A stretch of 64,000 nt of DNA, taken from Phytophthora colocasiae (Eukaryota; Oomycota; Peronosporomycetes; Peronosporales; Peronosporaceae). The notes beneath the pieces were generated by a model, which was not told the DNA's origin, searched no databases, and worked only from the letters and a program-made list of their open reading frames with translations. Where the stretch lies: assembly GCA_018806915.1 (NCBI GenBank), contig JAGKQI010000096.1, forward strand, positions 1,302,001 to 1,366,000, given 5' to 3'. Made by a program: the position numbers and the translations under genes. Shown piece by piece: positions 20,487-31,358 of the stretch (the first letter of the stretch is position 1; each line of letters begins with the position of its first letter).

Positions 20487-22433
20487 ATGTTGAGAGCTCG
20501 CCAGCTTTCGCGCGCGCTCCGTGCCGCCTCCAAGCAGCAGCAGGTCCGTCGAGCCTTTTCCTCGGCTGCACGTGGACTGCAGACGCCTGTGGCCGCGGCC
20601 CTGGACAATTCGCGTGAGTTGTCCACGTCCAAGGTGCAGGAGGAGCACAAGCGCGCGCCGCCCCAGACCACAGACAAGTTCATCGGCAAGACGGGCGCTG
20701 AGATCTTCCACGAGACGCTTGCGGAGATGGGCGTGGACTGCGTCTTCGGCTACCCGGGCGGAGCTATCCTCCCGGTCTTCGACGCCATCCACGAGAGCGA
20801 ACACTTCGATTTCATCCTCACCAGACACGAGCAGGGCGCCGGCCACATGGCACAGGGTTACGCCCGAGCCACTGGCAAGCCTGGTGTCGTGTTGGTGACC
20901 TCCGGACCTGGAGCCACGAACACTGTCACGCCCCTGCAGGACGCGCTCATGGACGGCACCCCCATTGTCGTCTTTAGTGGACAGGTGGCTACGCAAGTGC
21001 TGGGTACGGACGCTTTCCAAGAGGCTGACATTCTGGGCATCACTCGCCCATGCACCAAGTGGAACGTGCAGGTACGCGACGTGCGCGATTTGGCGCGCAA
21101 CATCCGCGAGGCCTTCCATATCGCAACTACCGGCCGCCCGGGACCTGTGCTGGTGGATCTGCCCAAGGACATCACGGCTGGATTATGCAAGAGCCCCGTC
21201 GTCACCGAGCCTCAGCTTCTGGGATACTATGGTGAGAAGAAGATCGAGGGAAATCGTGTGAACCAGGACGCTAACCTGGCCAAAGCCATCAAGATGATTA
21301 ACAAGGCCAAGAAGCCACTCATTTTCGCCGGTGCTGGTTCCCAGCACGCTAGTGAGGAGCTTCGCGCACTTGCGCGTCAGGCCAACATCCCTGTCACCAC
21401 GTCGCTGCAGGGAATGGGTGCTTTCGACGAGCGTGACTCGCTGAGTCTGCACATGCTAGGCATGCACGGTTCGGTGTACGCCAACAAGGCCATGCAGGAC
21501 TCTGACTGCATCATCACGCTTGGCGCACGCTTCGATGACCGTGTGACCGGCCGTGTGCCCGATTTTGCGCGTGAGGCACGCCGTGCTTCGGCCGAAGGCC
21601 GTGGTGGCATCATCCACTTTGAGATCACGGGCAAGCAGGTGGGTAAGATCATTCCTGCTGACGTGGCTGTGCTCGGTGACACCAAGTACAACCTGCAGCA
21701 GATCCTACCCAAGATCGAGACCAAGCCGCGTACGGAGTGGCACAAGAAGCTCCAGGGCTGGAAGGCAAGGTATCCATTCCGTTACCGCCCGTCCGCCGCT
21801 GGTGCGCCGATGAAGGCGCAGCGTGTCATTGAGGAGCTGTACAAGCAGACCAAGGGCCGTGACGATGTGTTGATTACCACGGGTGTAGGTCAGCATCAGA
21901 TGTGGGCTGCTCAATTCTACCGATGGTCACAACCAAACTCGCTGATCACCTCCGGTGGTCTGGGTACGATGGGCTTCGGTCTTCCTTCAGCCATCGGTGC
22001 TAAGGCCGCCAAGCCTGACAGCATCGTTATCGACATTGACGGCGACGCCAGTTTCTCCATGACGCTTTGTGAGATGGCCACCGCTGCTGAGTTCAACATC
22101 GGTGTGAAGGTGCTTCTGCTCAACAACAACTTCCAGGGAATGGTTAAGCAGTGGCAGGACCTGTTCTACGAAGAGCGATACTCTGGCACCAAGATGAACA
22201 ACCCGGACTTTGTCAAGTTCGCCGAGTCCATGAACTGCGAGGGTTTCCGTTGCTCAGATGAAGACACGCTGGAGGAGGACATGGCTCGGTTCCTCGCTGC
22301 CGAGGGCCCAATCTTAGGTGAGTTTATGGTCGAGAAGAACGAGCACTGCTATCCCATGGTCGGAGCAGGCCGTTCGCTGGACGAAATGATTATCGGCGAC
22401 TTCGACGACTGCCCGGGCACCACTTCGGTTTAA
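20487..22433 (+). CDS. ILV2: Acetolactate (acetohydroxyacid) synthase catalytic subunit, mitochondrial/plastid-type precursor
   Basis: An intronless 648-residue ORF. It catalyses the ThDP-dependent first common step of branched-chain amino acid synthesis. Residues 1-~60 are Arg/Ala/Ser-rich with no acidic cluster, a likely mitochondrial transit peptide. The ThDP-activating Glu is E115 in TRHEQGAGHMA. TSGPGATNTVTPLQDALMDG and the FAD-binding middle domain follow, including the FDDRVTGR motif. The Mg/ThDP motif runs from DIDGDASFSMT to LLLNNNF, with Trp556 in KQWQDLFY. The position equivalent to Arabidopsis Pro197 (GQVPRRMIGTDAF) is Ala168 here (GQVATQVLGTDAF). Sequence style is fungal/bacterial rather than plant. 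The regulatory small subunit is not in this window. Confidence 0.95.
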   Translation: MLRARQLSRALRAASKQQQVRRAFSSAARGLQTPVAAALDNSRELSTSKVQEEHKRAPPQTTDKFIGKTGAEIFHETLAEMGVDCVFGYPGGAILPVFDAIHESEHFDFILTRHEQGAGHMAQGYARATGKPGVVLVTSGPGATNTVTPLQDALMDGTPIVVFSGQVATQVLGTDAFQEADILGITRPCTKWNVQVRDVRDLARNIREAFHIATTGRPGPVLVDLPKDITAGLCKSPVVTEPQLLGYYGEKKIEGNRVNQDANLAKAIKMINKAKKPLIFAGAGSQHASEELRALARQANIPVTTSLQGMGAFDERDSLSLHMLGMHGSVYANKAMQDSDCIITLGARFDDRVTGRVPDFAREARRASAEGRGGIIHFEITGKQVGKIIPADVAVLGDTKYNLQQILPKIETKPRTEWHKKLQGWKARYPFRYRPSAAGAPMKAQRVIEELYKQTKGRDDVLITTGVGQHQMWAAQFYRWSQPNSLITSGGLGTMGFGLPSAIGAKAAKPDSIVIDIDGDASFSMTLCEMATAAEFNIGVKVLLLNNNFQGMVKQWQDLFYEERYSGTKMNNPDFVKFAESMNCEGFRCSDEDTLEEDMARFLAAEGPILGEFMVEKNEHCYPMVGAGRSLDEMIIGDFDDCPGTTSV

Positions 22434-22546
22434 GGCAATCAGTTGGAGAAGAACAAGCAAGTAGGCAGCTCCTCAACACATAAGACTCATATAGTGCTTG
22501 ACGTACGTAAATTCTGTGTCAATGCATGGTCGGTAATATCTCCACT

Positions 22547-22992
22547 TCACTTCTCGAGCATAGGCACCAGCTCGCTCTTGGCGTGCAGAGCCATCACCGC
22601 ATCACATCCGCCAATGTGCTTCCCGTTAATGAAGACGTTGGGCACCGTGCGCTGACCCGTGATGTCCAGCAGCAGCGACTGGATCTCGGGGCCGTCGTCG
22701 CGCATGTCCAGCTCCACGACCTCAAACTTTGCGTCCAGCACTTCCAGGGTGCCCTTCACTCGCGCGCAATACGGGCAGTGGGTCTTGGAGAACACGAGCA
22801 CCTTCTCCTTGGCAATGGCGTCCTGCCGACAATAATAATATGAACAAGTAAGCACAATAATTGGTAGTAAAATTTAGATACAGGTTATCGTACTGTGATC
22901 GATGCCTTCGATGCCTCCACGTGGAGCAAACGGGCTCCAGCGGGGGAGAAGCGCGAGGCGCGGGCAGCGGTCAAGATGCGGCGGGCGATCAT
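22547..22992 (-). CDS. Mitochondrial dithiol glutaredoxin (CPYC)
   Basis: Two exons on the minus strand: 22992-22894 and 22822-22547, giving 124 residues. Exon 1 encodes 33 residues that look exactly like a mitochondrial presequence (MIARRILTAARASRF). Exon 2 is a complete glutaredoxin fold: VLVFSKTHCPYCARVK with the CPYC active site, RTVPNVFINGKHIGG with the cis-Pro TVP glutathione site, and GGCDAVMAL. It reduces protein disulfides and mixed glutathione disulfides using GSH. It is divergent from the small membrane-protein gene at 23089, with only ~96 bp between start codons. Confidence 0.9.
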
Positions 22993-23088
22993 GACTGATC
23001 GAATTGTGAAATAACTCATGTCAGTCAAACGAGGGTGCCACCAAAATGCTACAATTATTTAAAGTAACACAAATTTTGCTGATCGACG

Positions 23089-23328
23089 ATGCCGAGTGAC
23101 GACGACGCGCTAGCTAAGCTTCGTGCGCGCATGGCGCAGCCTCCCAAGGACTGGGTGGATGTGGTGATGGTGGCGGTGCTCAAGGACCCTGTTTTCTATG
23201 GCGTGTTGGCGCTGGTCGTCTTTCTGGTGCTTGCAATCATGGCGTTAGTGGCCACTAAGGTGCTACTGGACGAGATCTCGGCCGAGGAGAAGCTGAAGCA
23301 GCGACAAGAAGACAAAAAGCAACAGTAA
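23089..23328 (+). CDS. Small single-pass membrane protein
   Basis: A 79-residue ORF with one strong transmembrane helix (VFYGVLALVVFLVLAIMALVA, residues ~35-57). A short amphipathic N-terminus (ALAKLRARMAQPPKDWVDVV) precedes the helix, and a charged coiled tail (EEKLKQRQEDKKQQ) follows it. No family is recognised. The clean composition and short divergent promoter support a real gene. It could be a mitochondrial or ER accessory subunit, but nothing in the sequence decides this. Confidence 0.6.
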   Translation: MPSDDDALAKLRARMAQPPKDWVDVVMVAVLKDPVFYGVLALVVFLVLAIMALVATKVLLDEISAEEKLKQRQEDKKQQ

Positions 23329-23411
23329 AAAACCGCGTAATTCCCTAAAACTCTAAAGCCTACAGACCAAACCTCTCTATGGAGCCTCCTTTCCTCGACG
23401 TCTATGGCTCT

Positions 23412-26110
23412 TTACAGCGAGGGGAACACAACCACAGGGAAGTGCGGGTGGATGGAGAAGTCGAACTCCATCTGCGTCTTGCTGTCCTTGGATGGAGATG
23501 TCTTCTTCGCTTTACTTCCTGATATATTCTGACTGCGTTGTGCCAGACGGACGCAATTGGAGATGGAGACCTTGAGAAGTGACTGGAGCTCAAAGCCCCG
23601 GACAACGCCCACACCCCCAGAGGTTTGGATTGTGTTGACCCCTTCCTCATCACTCAGCAACGCTTCAGCATGTGCACGAGCTGTCTTGAAGCACTCCTCG
23701 GCCGACTTATAGATGAGATCTACTTCGTATGGGGAGAAGTCGCTGTTCTGACTGAAATCCTCGAACGTCAGTGCTGCGGGATAATGGAGTTTCTGGAAAG
23801 CAGCAAAACGGCGCTGGAAGCGGATCTCGAACGTGCTGTAAGTCGGAGTCTTGACCTGCACGAACTCTTCGCGCTCCAATGCATTGAAAAGCTGGAAGTA
23901 AGCCCGCATCAGACTGCGCAGTAGCTCCGTGTACTTGATCTCGCGAAGGAATCGAGCCTTTGTGGGGTCAACAGGTTCGCGCACCTGCTCTGGAGCGTCT
24001 ACAACAGTAGCAGCGCCATTGTGGTGCTTCTTGTGCTTTCCCTTCGTTTTCTTGGACGATTTACTCGCTGCAGTCTCAATTGGAGGTGATGCCGTCTCTT
24101 CCTTTGGCTTCTCCGGCCCATGGTGAGCGGGTGGCATCATTTCCTTCATTTTCTCCACGAAAGTCCAGGTGACGTTCAAGTTCTGGAGGCGCGATCCTTC
24201 CAAGTAGTCAAGGTACCTGCAACCGCATGCATGTTAAGACCACAGACTGATTCAATAGTTCAATACAAAGAGCCCGCGTACCAGTAAATCGTTCCAAACT
24301 CTGAAGGTGCGTAAAGCTCTAGCTCCAGTCCAAGCGCTACGTATTGGAGCATCAGTTGCACCGATTCCTCAAGAGACCAGGCAGTAAAGTATCGCGGGCA
24401 GGCAGCTTTCTGCAGCACAACATTGATGAAGGTAAGATAGACAGCTAATCCCATGCTTTTGGACCCAGTAACGTACCGGGATGTTCATCTCAGTGGTGAA
24501 TCTCTCGTCTACTGAAGTAGCTTCCGCTTGAAGAATACTCCACTCATCCAATAAATATTCGATTCGTGCCCGTTGTCGAGAGCGGTTGTGCAAAAACACC
24601 TTGAGCGACTCGTACACGGTTTCAATGCACCGAGACGAGTACAGCACACCTTCCTGGGTCGAAAGCAGCACGGAAGGTACTCCATTCATCACCATGGATG
24701 CCGACAGCCAGTCCATGAAGTTGTATTTGGCATAGATTTTACTGTCTGCGTACAGGAAAAGCTGAGGTACAATGTTAGTTAGCTACATGGTAACAGTGTG
24801 GCGTTCATACAGCACTTACCAATACGTACGATCGCGCAACAATAGTGGGTTGCTGCCTTGAAAACTCAACCAGGAAAATACGCAGGTCTTCCATGCACCT
24901 CCACTCTGGTGGAGAGCATCCGACTACCATCTCTTCCAACACTTTCTTCATCTGCTCCAAAGCCTCGTCCATTGACGGGATCTTTACATCACGGGGTGGA
25001 GATCCAGAGAGAAGAAGACGACTGATGCTCGGGTCAAAACCAAACGGTTTCCCACTAAAGCACTCAGGATCTAACTCCAACCGCTCAGTGATCATTTCTT
25101 GAACGAGATCGTAAGCACGGTGAAAACCTTCTCTAGCCTGCTGCAAGTCCAGCGCTCCTTCCGCCAAGCCTAGTCCCGCATAAGTAGCAAGCAGCTCTCT
25201 CCTCAACTGCACTCTTCGAATAAAGGCTTCGCACAGCATAGCTCCAACTCGAGCATTCGGATACAGCAGCTCGTAGCCCGAGGCACTGGCACTGTCAATA
25301 TTGGCACTTCCCTTTTTGCCTTGCTTCTTCTTCGACGATTTCTTCGAGGACGAGGCCTTGTGCTGCGAAAGCAAAACCTCAAGGCGTTCTTGTGCCACCT
25401 GCAGCAACACATCGATCGTCTCCACTGAGATTGGTGCCAAAACTCCAACATCAAAGCCATTTCCAGGCGAAAAGTCCTCCTCCTCGTAAATGTCAGCGCG
25501 CAGAGCGGCATCTCGCACAAGGTCATCCGTCTTCAAAGTGGCCAAAACCACCGCACACAGGACAAGCAGCAACAAATCCTTGGCCGAACTATCCACATTC
25601 TCCTTCAAAACTTCTCTCACATCCGTTGCTTCTGCTAACAAGCTCTCCAGCGGAGTCACAAGTTGCCCGAAAAGAGCATTCAACGGGTCTCGGTGCATGT
25701 AAACACTTGTGAGCAGCGACTGGGCCAGTGGTAAACCATTAAGCCAACCCGTTTCACAGCAGAAGAGCTCATCCAAAGTAGCCAGTACGTCACGAGCCGA
25801 TGAGAACTCCAGAGGCACCGAACCGCTCTCTAGTCGAGAAGAAATCGACAGTGGGGGAACTCCATTAACCAGCATTCCCGAGTCCATTTTGGGGTCCATG
25901 AGCTCCAGAGCCGACATAGAGTCAAACAGCTTAAAGTCATCTTCGTGTACTAATTGCCCGACCTTGAGCTCTTTCGCTGCTGCGCTCATCAACTGTCATA
26001 TACAATTAAAAACAGCTCAGTACAGTTCTCCTGATCGAGTGGGGATTAATATGACGCACCTGTGTCACATCACGCCACTCGGCATCGAAGGGCGATCGCT
26101 GCAGATTCAT
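23412..26110 (-). CDS. NAA35: NatC N-terminal acetyltransferase auxiliary subunit (NAA35/MAK10)
   Basis: Five exons on the minus strand: 26110-26060, 25992-24820, 24761-24477, 24409-24282 and 24216-23412, giving 813 residues. The start at 26110 yields MNLQRSPFDAEWRDVT, followed after splicing by the signature LKVGQLVHEDDFKLFDSMSALELMDPKMDSGM, diagnostic of the Mak10 family. The rest is helical, with a Lys-rich low-complexity insertion (SSKKSSKKKQGKKG) in exon 2 and another in exon 5 (KKTKGKHKKHH). It scaffolds NatC (NAA30-NAA38), which acetylates N-termini such as Met-Leu and Met-Ile cotranslationally. The alternative in-frame Met in exon 2 (near 25986) is less likely because WRDVTQ belongs to the conserved block. 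Confidence 0.9.
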
Positions 26111-27389
26111 CTTGGCGTCCAGTTCTGTGTGGAGTTCTCCCCCGTCACTGCAACCCGAGTAACAGCATAGAAATGGTGACAGCAGTAGACTAGTTAGATC
26201 TCTTCAGTTTTACGTGTATTTTAGCTTAAAAACAGATGACCAGTACGAGGAGATAGTGCGCTTTGAGACACAAGTGTTAACTTACCTCATTATCGGCGGC
26301 CTGAGTCCTCCTAGCGCGTGCAGCGAGAGCCTTCGTCTGCCGTCCGGTAGGAATGACGCAAGTATTAAATGAGCCTACTCTTGGGTACAGTATGCTATTA
26401 CAGGATGTATCCTAGTATAATGTATTGTCATATCTCATTGATCATAACTTATTACATGCCGTTCTACATGATATAGAACGGTTCATAACCTATGAAAACC
26501 ATAAGTTATAATCGTGCTACACGTAGAACGGTTCTACCGATGCTTAGAACACCAGATCCACTACATCATGTAAGAGAATGCTCACTTTATTACTATACTA
26601 TACGCTAATAAGTGCCCTCGAGCTACCCGGAAGCACAGCTACAGCAGCTTCACAGCCGGACCGGACGCTCGGCTTTCAACGCCTCCACATTCTTGCTTTG
26701 AACAACTTGTGTCTTCTTGTGTTGAACATCTCCGTCCTCGTATCCGTCTGGGTGGCTGGTTCGCTTGCACTCTCTTGACTGTCTTGGGTGCGCCCCTCAA
26801 TTTTCTCCCTTTCCCGTCTCTCATCCACTATTCGTCTGCTTCATTCAGTTTGCCGCTTCTTCCTCTCGCCTTCCAGCGGCCAATCGCCTCTCCCTTCGTT
26901 TCACGCCGTCGCCACTCTGGTGCTCGCATTGCCTCTGACACCTTGTGTGAAGCTTGGAGTGCTTCAAGCTTCTTGTCTCGTCCGCTTCTTCACCCGCGAT
27001 GACGTCGTGTCGGCAGTCGAGTCGGCTTCGCCCTTCCGTCTGGCTCCTGTCAGAGTCCGTCGCTACCGAAGGCAACACACATAATTACAGCTTCTGTTAA
27101 AACAGAACAGAGATAGATAGACACATAAGTCGAACCACCTCATTGAACGACATGCCCTAAGAAAAACAACACGCAATGCACACGGCACACAACTATCCAT
27201 CTTCTGGTCCTCTTAAGCCCCATTGCCTCGACAAAAGCACTGACAGCTAAAGCCGAGGAGGTGCAAAAAGAGACCAGATACTTCACCACCCCTTCACTAA
27301 GCTACCAAGTTAGCAGGGGTAAGGTGAGATGATGACCCAAGATCTGGTTTGGGTCAAACATACAAGGGCGAAAGCCGTAGATTCATTTG
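26111..27389. other. Intergenic region with hairpin-forming repeat and pyrimidine-rich tract
   Basis: No convincing gene lies in this 1.28-kb gap between NAA35 and CK2 beta. At 26441-26512 a 12-bp near-perfect inverted repeat (ATCATAACTTAT and its complement) encloses a set of GTAGAACGG/CCGTTCTAC units that continue to about 26537, MITE-like. Around 26780-27070 the plus strand is CT-rich. A spliceable-looking GAG|GTAAGT on the minus strand at about 26285 could be a 5' UTR exon of NAA35. Confidence 0.45.
26441..26537. repeat. Imperfect palindromic repeat cluster (MITE-like)
   Basis: The inverted arms at 26441-26452 and 26501-26512 match at 11 of 12 bases. CCGTTCTAC and GTAGAACGG motifs recur at about 26459, 26476 and 26523. 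The stretch is non-coding and able to fold into a hairpin. Element family unknown; no target-site duplication identified. Confidence 0.4.
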
Positions 27390-28337
27390 TCAGTGCTTGC
27401 TCACCTGTTGTTGTTGTTGTTGGGTCTTCTCTTCGTCCTCGTCCTCTTTTGCAAGGATTGCTAGGCGTCGGCGGTTCTCCGATTTGTTGTGAATCTTGTA
27501 GCCAAACACCCGCGGCACGTACAGCAGTGTGGATGGAGCTGGCTCCAGTTCTCTGTAGGTTAGGAAAAACAGGTGCGGGAACGTTGTACCGAAATACGCT
27601 CCGTCAACTGCAGCAGCAACAATCAATTAGTTAGTCACCTGGACTTGTGCAACAACATATTGTAATGATATAACACGTACTTGTAGGCGTCTGATACTCG
27701 TTAGCAGGTGTGTACAAGTCTCTGCATTTGGGGCAGTACACCTTCATCTCCGACTTTTTCCACTCATCGTGCAGTCCTGCCTACATCAATTGAACACAGA
27801 TACCAATTAGCCCAAACTCACTCAAATAGTCACAATAGCAACATTGCAACATACCGGAACCACAGGCTGATTGTCACATAGTGCTCGTGGGCATAAACCA
27901 AAGTCACCTTCACGATATTTTTTCATCTGCGAGCAAGAACGAAAGTATCAGTATCGGTTCACTGCCTCCTTTTTTCCATACTGATTCAAAACCGTACCAT
28001 AGCATCCAATCCGTGAGCTGTAATGATATATCTGGCATGGATAAGTCCATAGAGCTCTGCCGCGTACGCCGGCACGTCGTCGTCGTACGGAATGTCTACA
28101 GCCATCCATCAATCAGTCCACCAATATACAACAAACCACTTGGCTTTTTATTGCCTTACCTGTCATATCGAGAATGATATTGAGTGCGTCCTGGTAGTTA
28201 GGCACCATAGCGCGCAGCCCGTAGAGATTGAATGAGTCTTCGATGTAACTCTGCGCCACCTCGCAGAAGGGCTCGTTGCCCGACAGACTGCAGAACCACT
28301 GCACCCACTTCTCGTCCTCCTCTTCGTAGTCCGACAT
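27390..28337 (-). CDS. CSNK2B: Casein kinase II regulatory (beta) subunit
   Basis: Five exons on the minus strand: 28337-28160, 28095-27998, 27926-27855, 27780-27681 and 27607-27390, giving 221 residues against 215 in human. [27 protein letters not shown] begins the protein. The acidic loop is [24 protein letters not shown]. The zinc site uses CPRALC and CPKCRDLY. The C-terminal [15 protein letters not shown] binds the alpha subunit. The extreme C-terminus differs from animals, with an acidic then Gln-rich tail ([14 protein letters not shown]). It dimerises and docks two catalytic subunits of the constitutive Ser/Thr kinase CK2. Confidence 0.95.
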
Positions 28338-28693
28338 GGCTCGCTGTTGTGTTCCTTCGGGGCCTAGGGGTCGCTCTTACCGGGCTCTCGCTCACGCTTC
28401 GCTCCGGTCCACCAAGGTGCTTTCTCCCTGTTTTGTTCAGTCCTTTGGGGGGTTCCCTCCACAAACCGATTGCTGCGCAAGCGTAAAAAAGATAGCGCAC
28501 TTAAAATGATTGATCGGGAATGATTGCACTAATTGTCAACAATTGTTTTGTTTTAAAAAGTGCAATCATTTGAGACAAATTTTAAGCTGATGCCAGTGCT
28601 GTTGGTATCGATCGATCGTGCACACAAGCTGAACCATGCACGTTATAAGTTTTAAATTGATTAACGCTTAGATCATTTTTTTTATCGAAATGC
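28338..28693. promoter_or_regulatory. Spacer upstream of CK2 beta
   Basis: A 356-bp gap between the 5' end of the CK2 beta gene and the 3' end of ureD, both on the minus strand. The part nearest CK2 beta is G/C-rich; the rest is AT-rich with repeated TGATTG/CAATCA words around 28505-28570. No gene seen. Confidence 0.4.
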
Positions 28694-29931
28694 TCACCGA
28701 TTCTCCTGGTAGGGAGTAAAACCAATAATCTCCTTTAGAGGTTCGAGCATGGCCTTCACATAGGTCATAGCAGACTCTACGTCTTGACCACAAAATCGAA
28801 CGATCACTGAGTTCGACCCAAGTGAGCTGGCAGACGCAATCACCCCCGGAAATGTATTAGCCGCAGCAAGGCGTCCTTGGGGCGTTATATCCCGAACGTT
28901 GTGGAGTTTCTTGCGGGTGCTCAGCTCCAAAAGTTTGTCCATGATAGCCTTCAACCTGGGTCCGACGAGTACCATCAGACCCAGTACATGCATCCCGTGC
29001 ATGCGTTGGCGAAGATTTACATCTTCATCATCTGTGTTGGAGCAGAGAACATCAAAAACTCAATTAGGATTTGCCCTGTTTAACAAGCAGCAGAAGATCG
29101 CACCTGCGAGACGGACACGGTCTGTCAGGAGTCGATCGCCACCGACGAAGACCTCAGAGGTCGTGTCATATTCACTGAAGTCCCAGTGCTCGATCTTCTC
29201 CGTTCGATTATCACGAATAGATCCCGTGGCCAAGAAGTTTCGTTTCCTGCCACTCGTCAGCCAGTCCACAAAGACCAAGTTTCCATTCTCTTCGAGGTGA
29301 AACACTTGCGACTGACGATACTTAGCGCGTTCAAAACACGTCACAGGGTCCGGGAGAAATGCCAACGTCGCATTGCTTGCCACCTTGAGTGAGAAGGTCT
29401 GGGACACGATCTCCCCCTCGTCCTCCGCCTTGAAAACCTTCGTTGTCGCTTGTGTGCCCAGCACGACTGCCAGCAGAAACAGCGATAACTATAGTTAGGT
29501 CATAGTTCGAAGTCCTTATGCAATAGAAACTTCGTTCTCCATCTCACCGGATGTGTCAGGACCAAGTTCGCACTCTACGACAACAGAGTCACCCCCAACG
29601 AGACCTCCTCCGTAGCCCAAAATGTACTGAACCCAGGTGCATTTCCAGACCGTCAGCAAGAAATATACAGACTGTAAGGCATTAAAAGACAGACAATACA
29701 CCGTACCGTGATGTACGTATCAAAGTCCTGATGAATCGTGCGCCGAGGATGTAAGAACTTGAGCGGGTACGTCGCGTACACGTGAGTGGCAGCGGTGCAG
29801 CCCTCGACAAGCTCGTACTTAAGCTTGCCCGTTATCTGGGTATCACCACGTGTGGTGGATTCGCCCATGAGTGCTGTTGGTTCTCTGAAGGGGAGGGAAG
29901 GAGTCTGCGCAGCCCCCACGTCGAAGTGCAT
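28694..29931 (-). CDS. ureD: Urease accessory protein UreD/UreH
   Basis: Four exons on the minus strand: 29931-29707, 29626-29548, 29466-29104 and 29031-28694, giving 334 residues. The protein shows the UreD order of motifs: YPLKFLHPRR, GYGGGLVGGD, LGTQATTKVF, AFLPDPVTCFERAKYRQ, LVFVDWLTSGRK and a C-terminal MVLVGPRLKAIMDKLLE. UreD works with UreF and UreG to load nickel into apo-urease in the cytosol. The neighbouring genes are unrelated, as usual for a eukaryotic urease system. The start at 29931 is the first in-frame ATG; the codon before the open frame is blocked by a TGA about 15 bp upstream. An additional 5' exon cannot be excluded. Confidence 0.88.
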
Positions 29932-30422
29932 GCGTGTCAAAATGCTTCATGGTATCAGAACTATCACTAATCATTTATCAGATATATATGCCAAATGGTA
30001 GGTTTTCGAGACGTCGTCGCCTCGCGATTGGAAAAAGCGCTCAACTTGAATCTGTGAGAAGGGCATAGCGCGGCGTGCCTTGCGGTGGATGACCACCTGC
30101 ATGTGCCTTAGGCCCTTGTTCAGGTTCAGAACGTGTTCTATAACAACGTAGACTTTTTATATTTATTGGTCAAAAATGGTTTGGTACAATGTACCATTTT
30201 GCAAAGTTCGCGTTCTCAACCACTTGTTCTGGGAACATCTTCAGTAGGTGTTCTAGTTTGGGCACGTTTGTGCCATGTACGATGACACGGCTGCAGTGCT
30301 AGCAGTTGTGGTGAGCGCCTGCGTTAGCGCTGTTATCGCCGCTTCCGACAAACGTGGCCTACGCTAGCCGCGCCAAGCCTCCAAGACCTTTCCGACTCGA
30401 GTATTTGAGACAGCACTACGCC
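29932..30422. other. Spacer between ureD and the split transposase ORF
   Basis: About 490 bp with no supported gene. A small palindrome (AAAATGGT ... ACCATTTT) sits near 30173-30200. From about 30314 the frame of the split transposase is open without an ATG until 30423. Part of this may be the left end of the Harbinger-like element; no terminal inverted repeat could be matched with the right side. Confidence 0.4.
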
Positions 30423-30446
30423 ATGGTAAATTTTCTCCTCGCCCTC
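30423..30446 (+). pseudogene. First 8 codons of a PIF/Harbinger-like transposase, cut off by the LTR array
   Basis: The ATG at 30423 (GCCATGG context) opens eight codons that end exactly at the left CCCTC copy (30442-30446). The frame resumes at 41093 after the right CCCTC copy (41088-41092), so the two pieces would be one continuous ORF without the 10.6-kb insertion and one copy of the duplication. Confidence 0.7.
30442..30446. repeat. Left target-site duplication of LTR array (CCCTC)
   Basis: The 5-bp CCCTC immediately left of the left LTR is matched by CCCTC at 41088-41092 immediately right of the right LTR. A 5-bp duplication is usual for Ty3/gypsy integration. Confidence 0.8.
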
Positions 30447-30886
30447 TATAGTATAGCCCGGGAGTTTGAAGCCAAACGTAGGAGTTGAACACACAGCAAT
30501 GCGGGGACCAACCCGCACGGAAGAAGAGGCCTAGTGTATTCAACTTGGTAAAATGAAGAGTGAGCAGGATCATGGGTCTGACGCTAGCCAGCCCGTTCCT
30601 AGCTCAGCTACTGCTTGCCACTTGATCAGAGCGACAGGCAGCAGTAGAAAGTGGACACGTATAACAGAAAAGGAAACATGCAGTAGGCTCTACAAATTCC
30701 TAGTACAGGACACGAGGACACTGGCTGTCGAAGTGTCTGTGCTGTCGTCAGCCTGCAGGCGTCAGACACCTAAGATTTCCACCCATTGTCCTTCAGCAAC
30801 TGAGCCTTGGACGCATCTGGGTAGGCTGCCCAAGTTCCGGCTCTAACTGCAAGTGAAACCAAGGTGGAAAACCACAGTTGACTACA
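30447..30886 (-). repeat. Left LTR (3' LTR of left copy)
   Basis: 440 bp. Read on the element's strand it starts TGTAGT and ends TATACTATA. Near its outer 5' edge it carries G at 30880 where the other two LTRs carry C. A 97-codon open frame on the plus strand occurs in all three LTRs and is probably fortuitous. Confidence 0.9.
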
Positions 30887-31358
30887 CAGCCTCCGAAGCT
30901 TGGTTTCACCAATTCACGTCGTTCCGATCTCCGCCACAGTAGTACTAGTGAAGCAGCTAACTGCCCTGGCCCCGGTCCTTACGGCGACGTGAACGGCGTG
31001 GCTGCATGCGAGGTGACGTCTCACTTCGCTGTTCAGCTCGTACTCGGCGACCTCGAGGAGGTGGAGATTCATCTTCAACACCCAGGTGTAACACACCGTT
31101 CTCGACCGCGGTCTGCCCCGAAATTGTTTGTGTTTCGGCTTCTTCAGCCATCTCATGGTTTTCCTGCACGCGCCTGCTTGCAGTTTTCCGTTTTCGTTTT
31201 CGACCTGTAAGGCGAGGCCGTGCCTGCCCTGCGTCACCCTGAGGCCCACGCATTCTTCTGGTCGAAGATCCAGTTTTGGCGTTTCCAGTGGGTCGTACAT
31301 CTATCACTGTTTCGCGCTCGTCCAGCGTCGTACCTCTTGTACGCCCTCCTTGGATTCT

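Noticed and set aside
26578..27084. Several overlapping ORFs of 60-100 codons in the NAA35/CK2 beta gap
   Set aside because: Compositionally biased by a CT-rich tract, with no family resemblance and no splice support.
28694..29931. Recent bacterial transfer of ureD
   Set aside because: Four exons with canonical introns and composition like the neighbours; a long-resident gene is more likely.
30553..30846. A 97-codon ORF on the plus strand repeated in all three LTRs
   Set aside because: It is antisense to the element, has no recognisable domain, and its conservation only reflects LTR identity.
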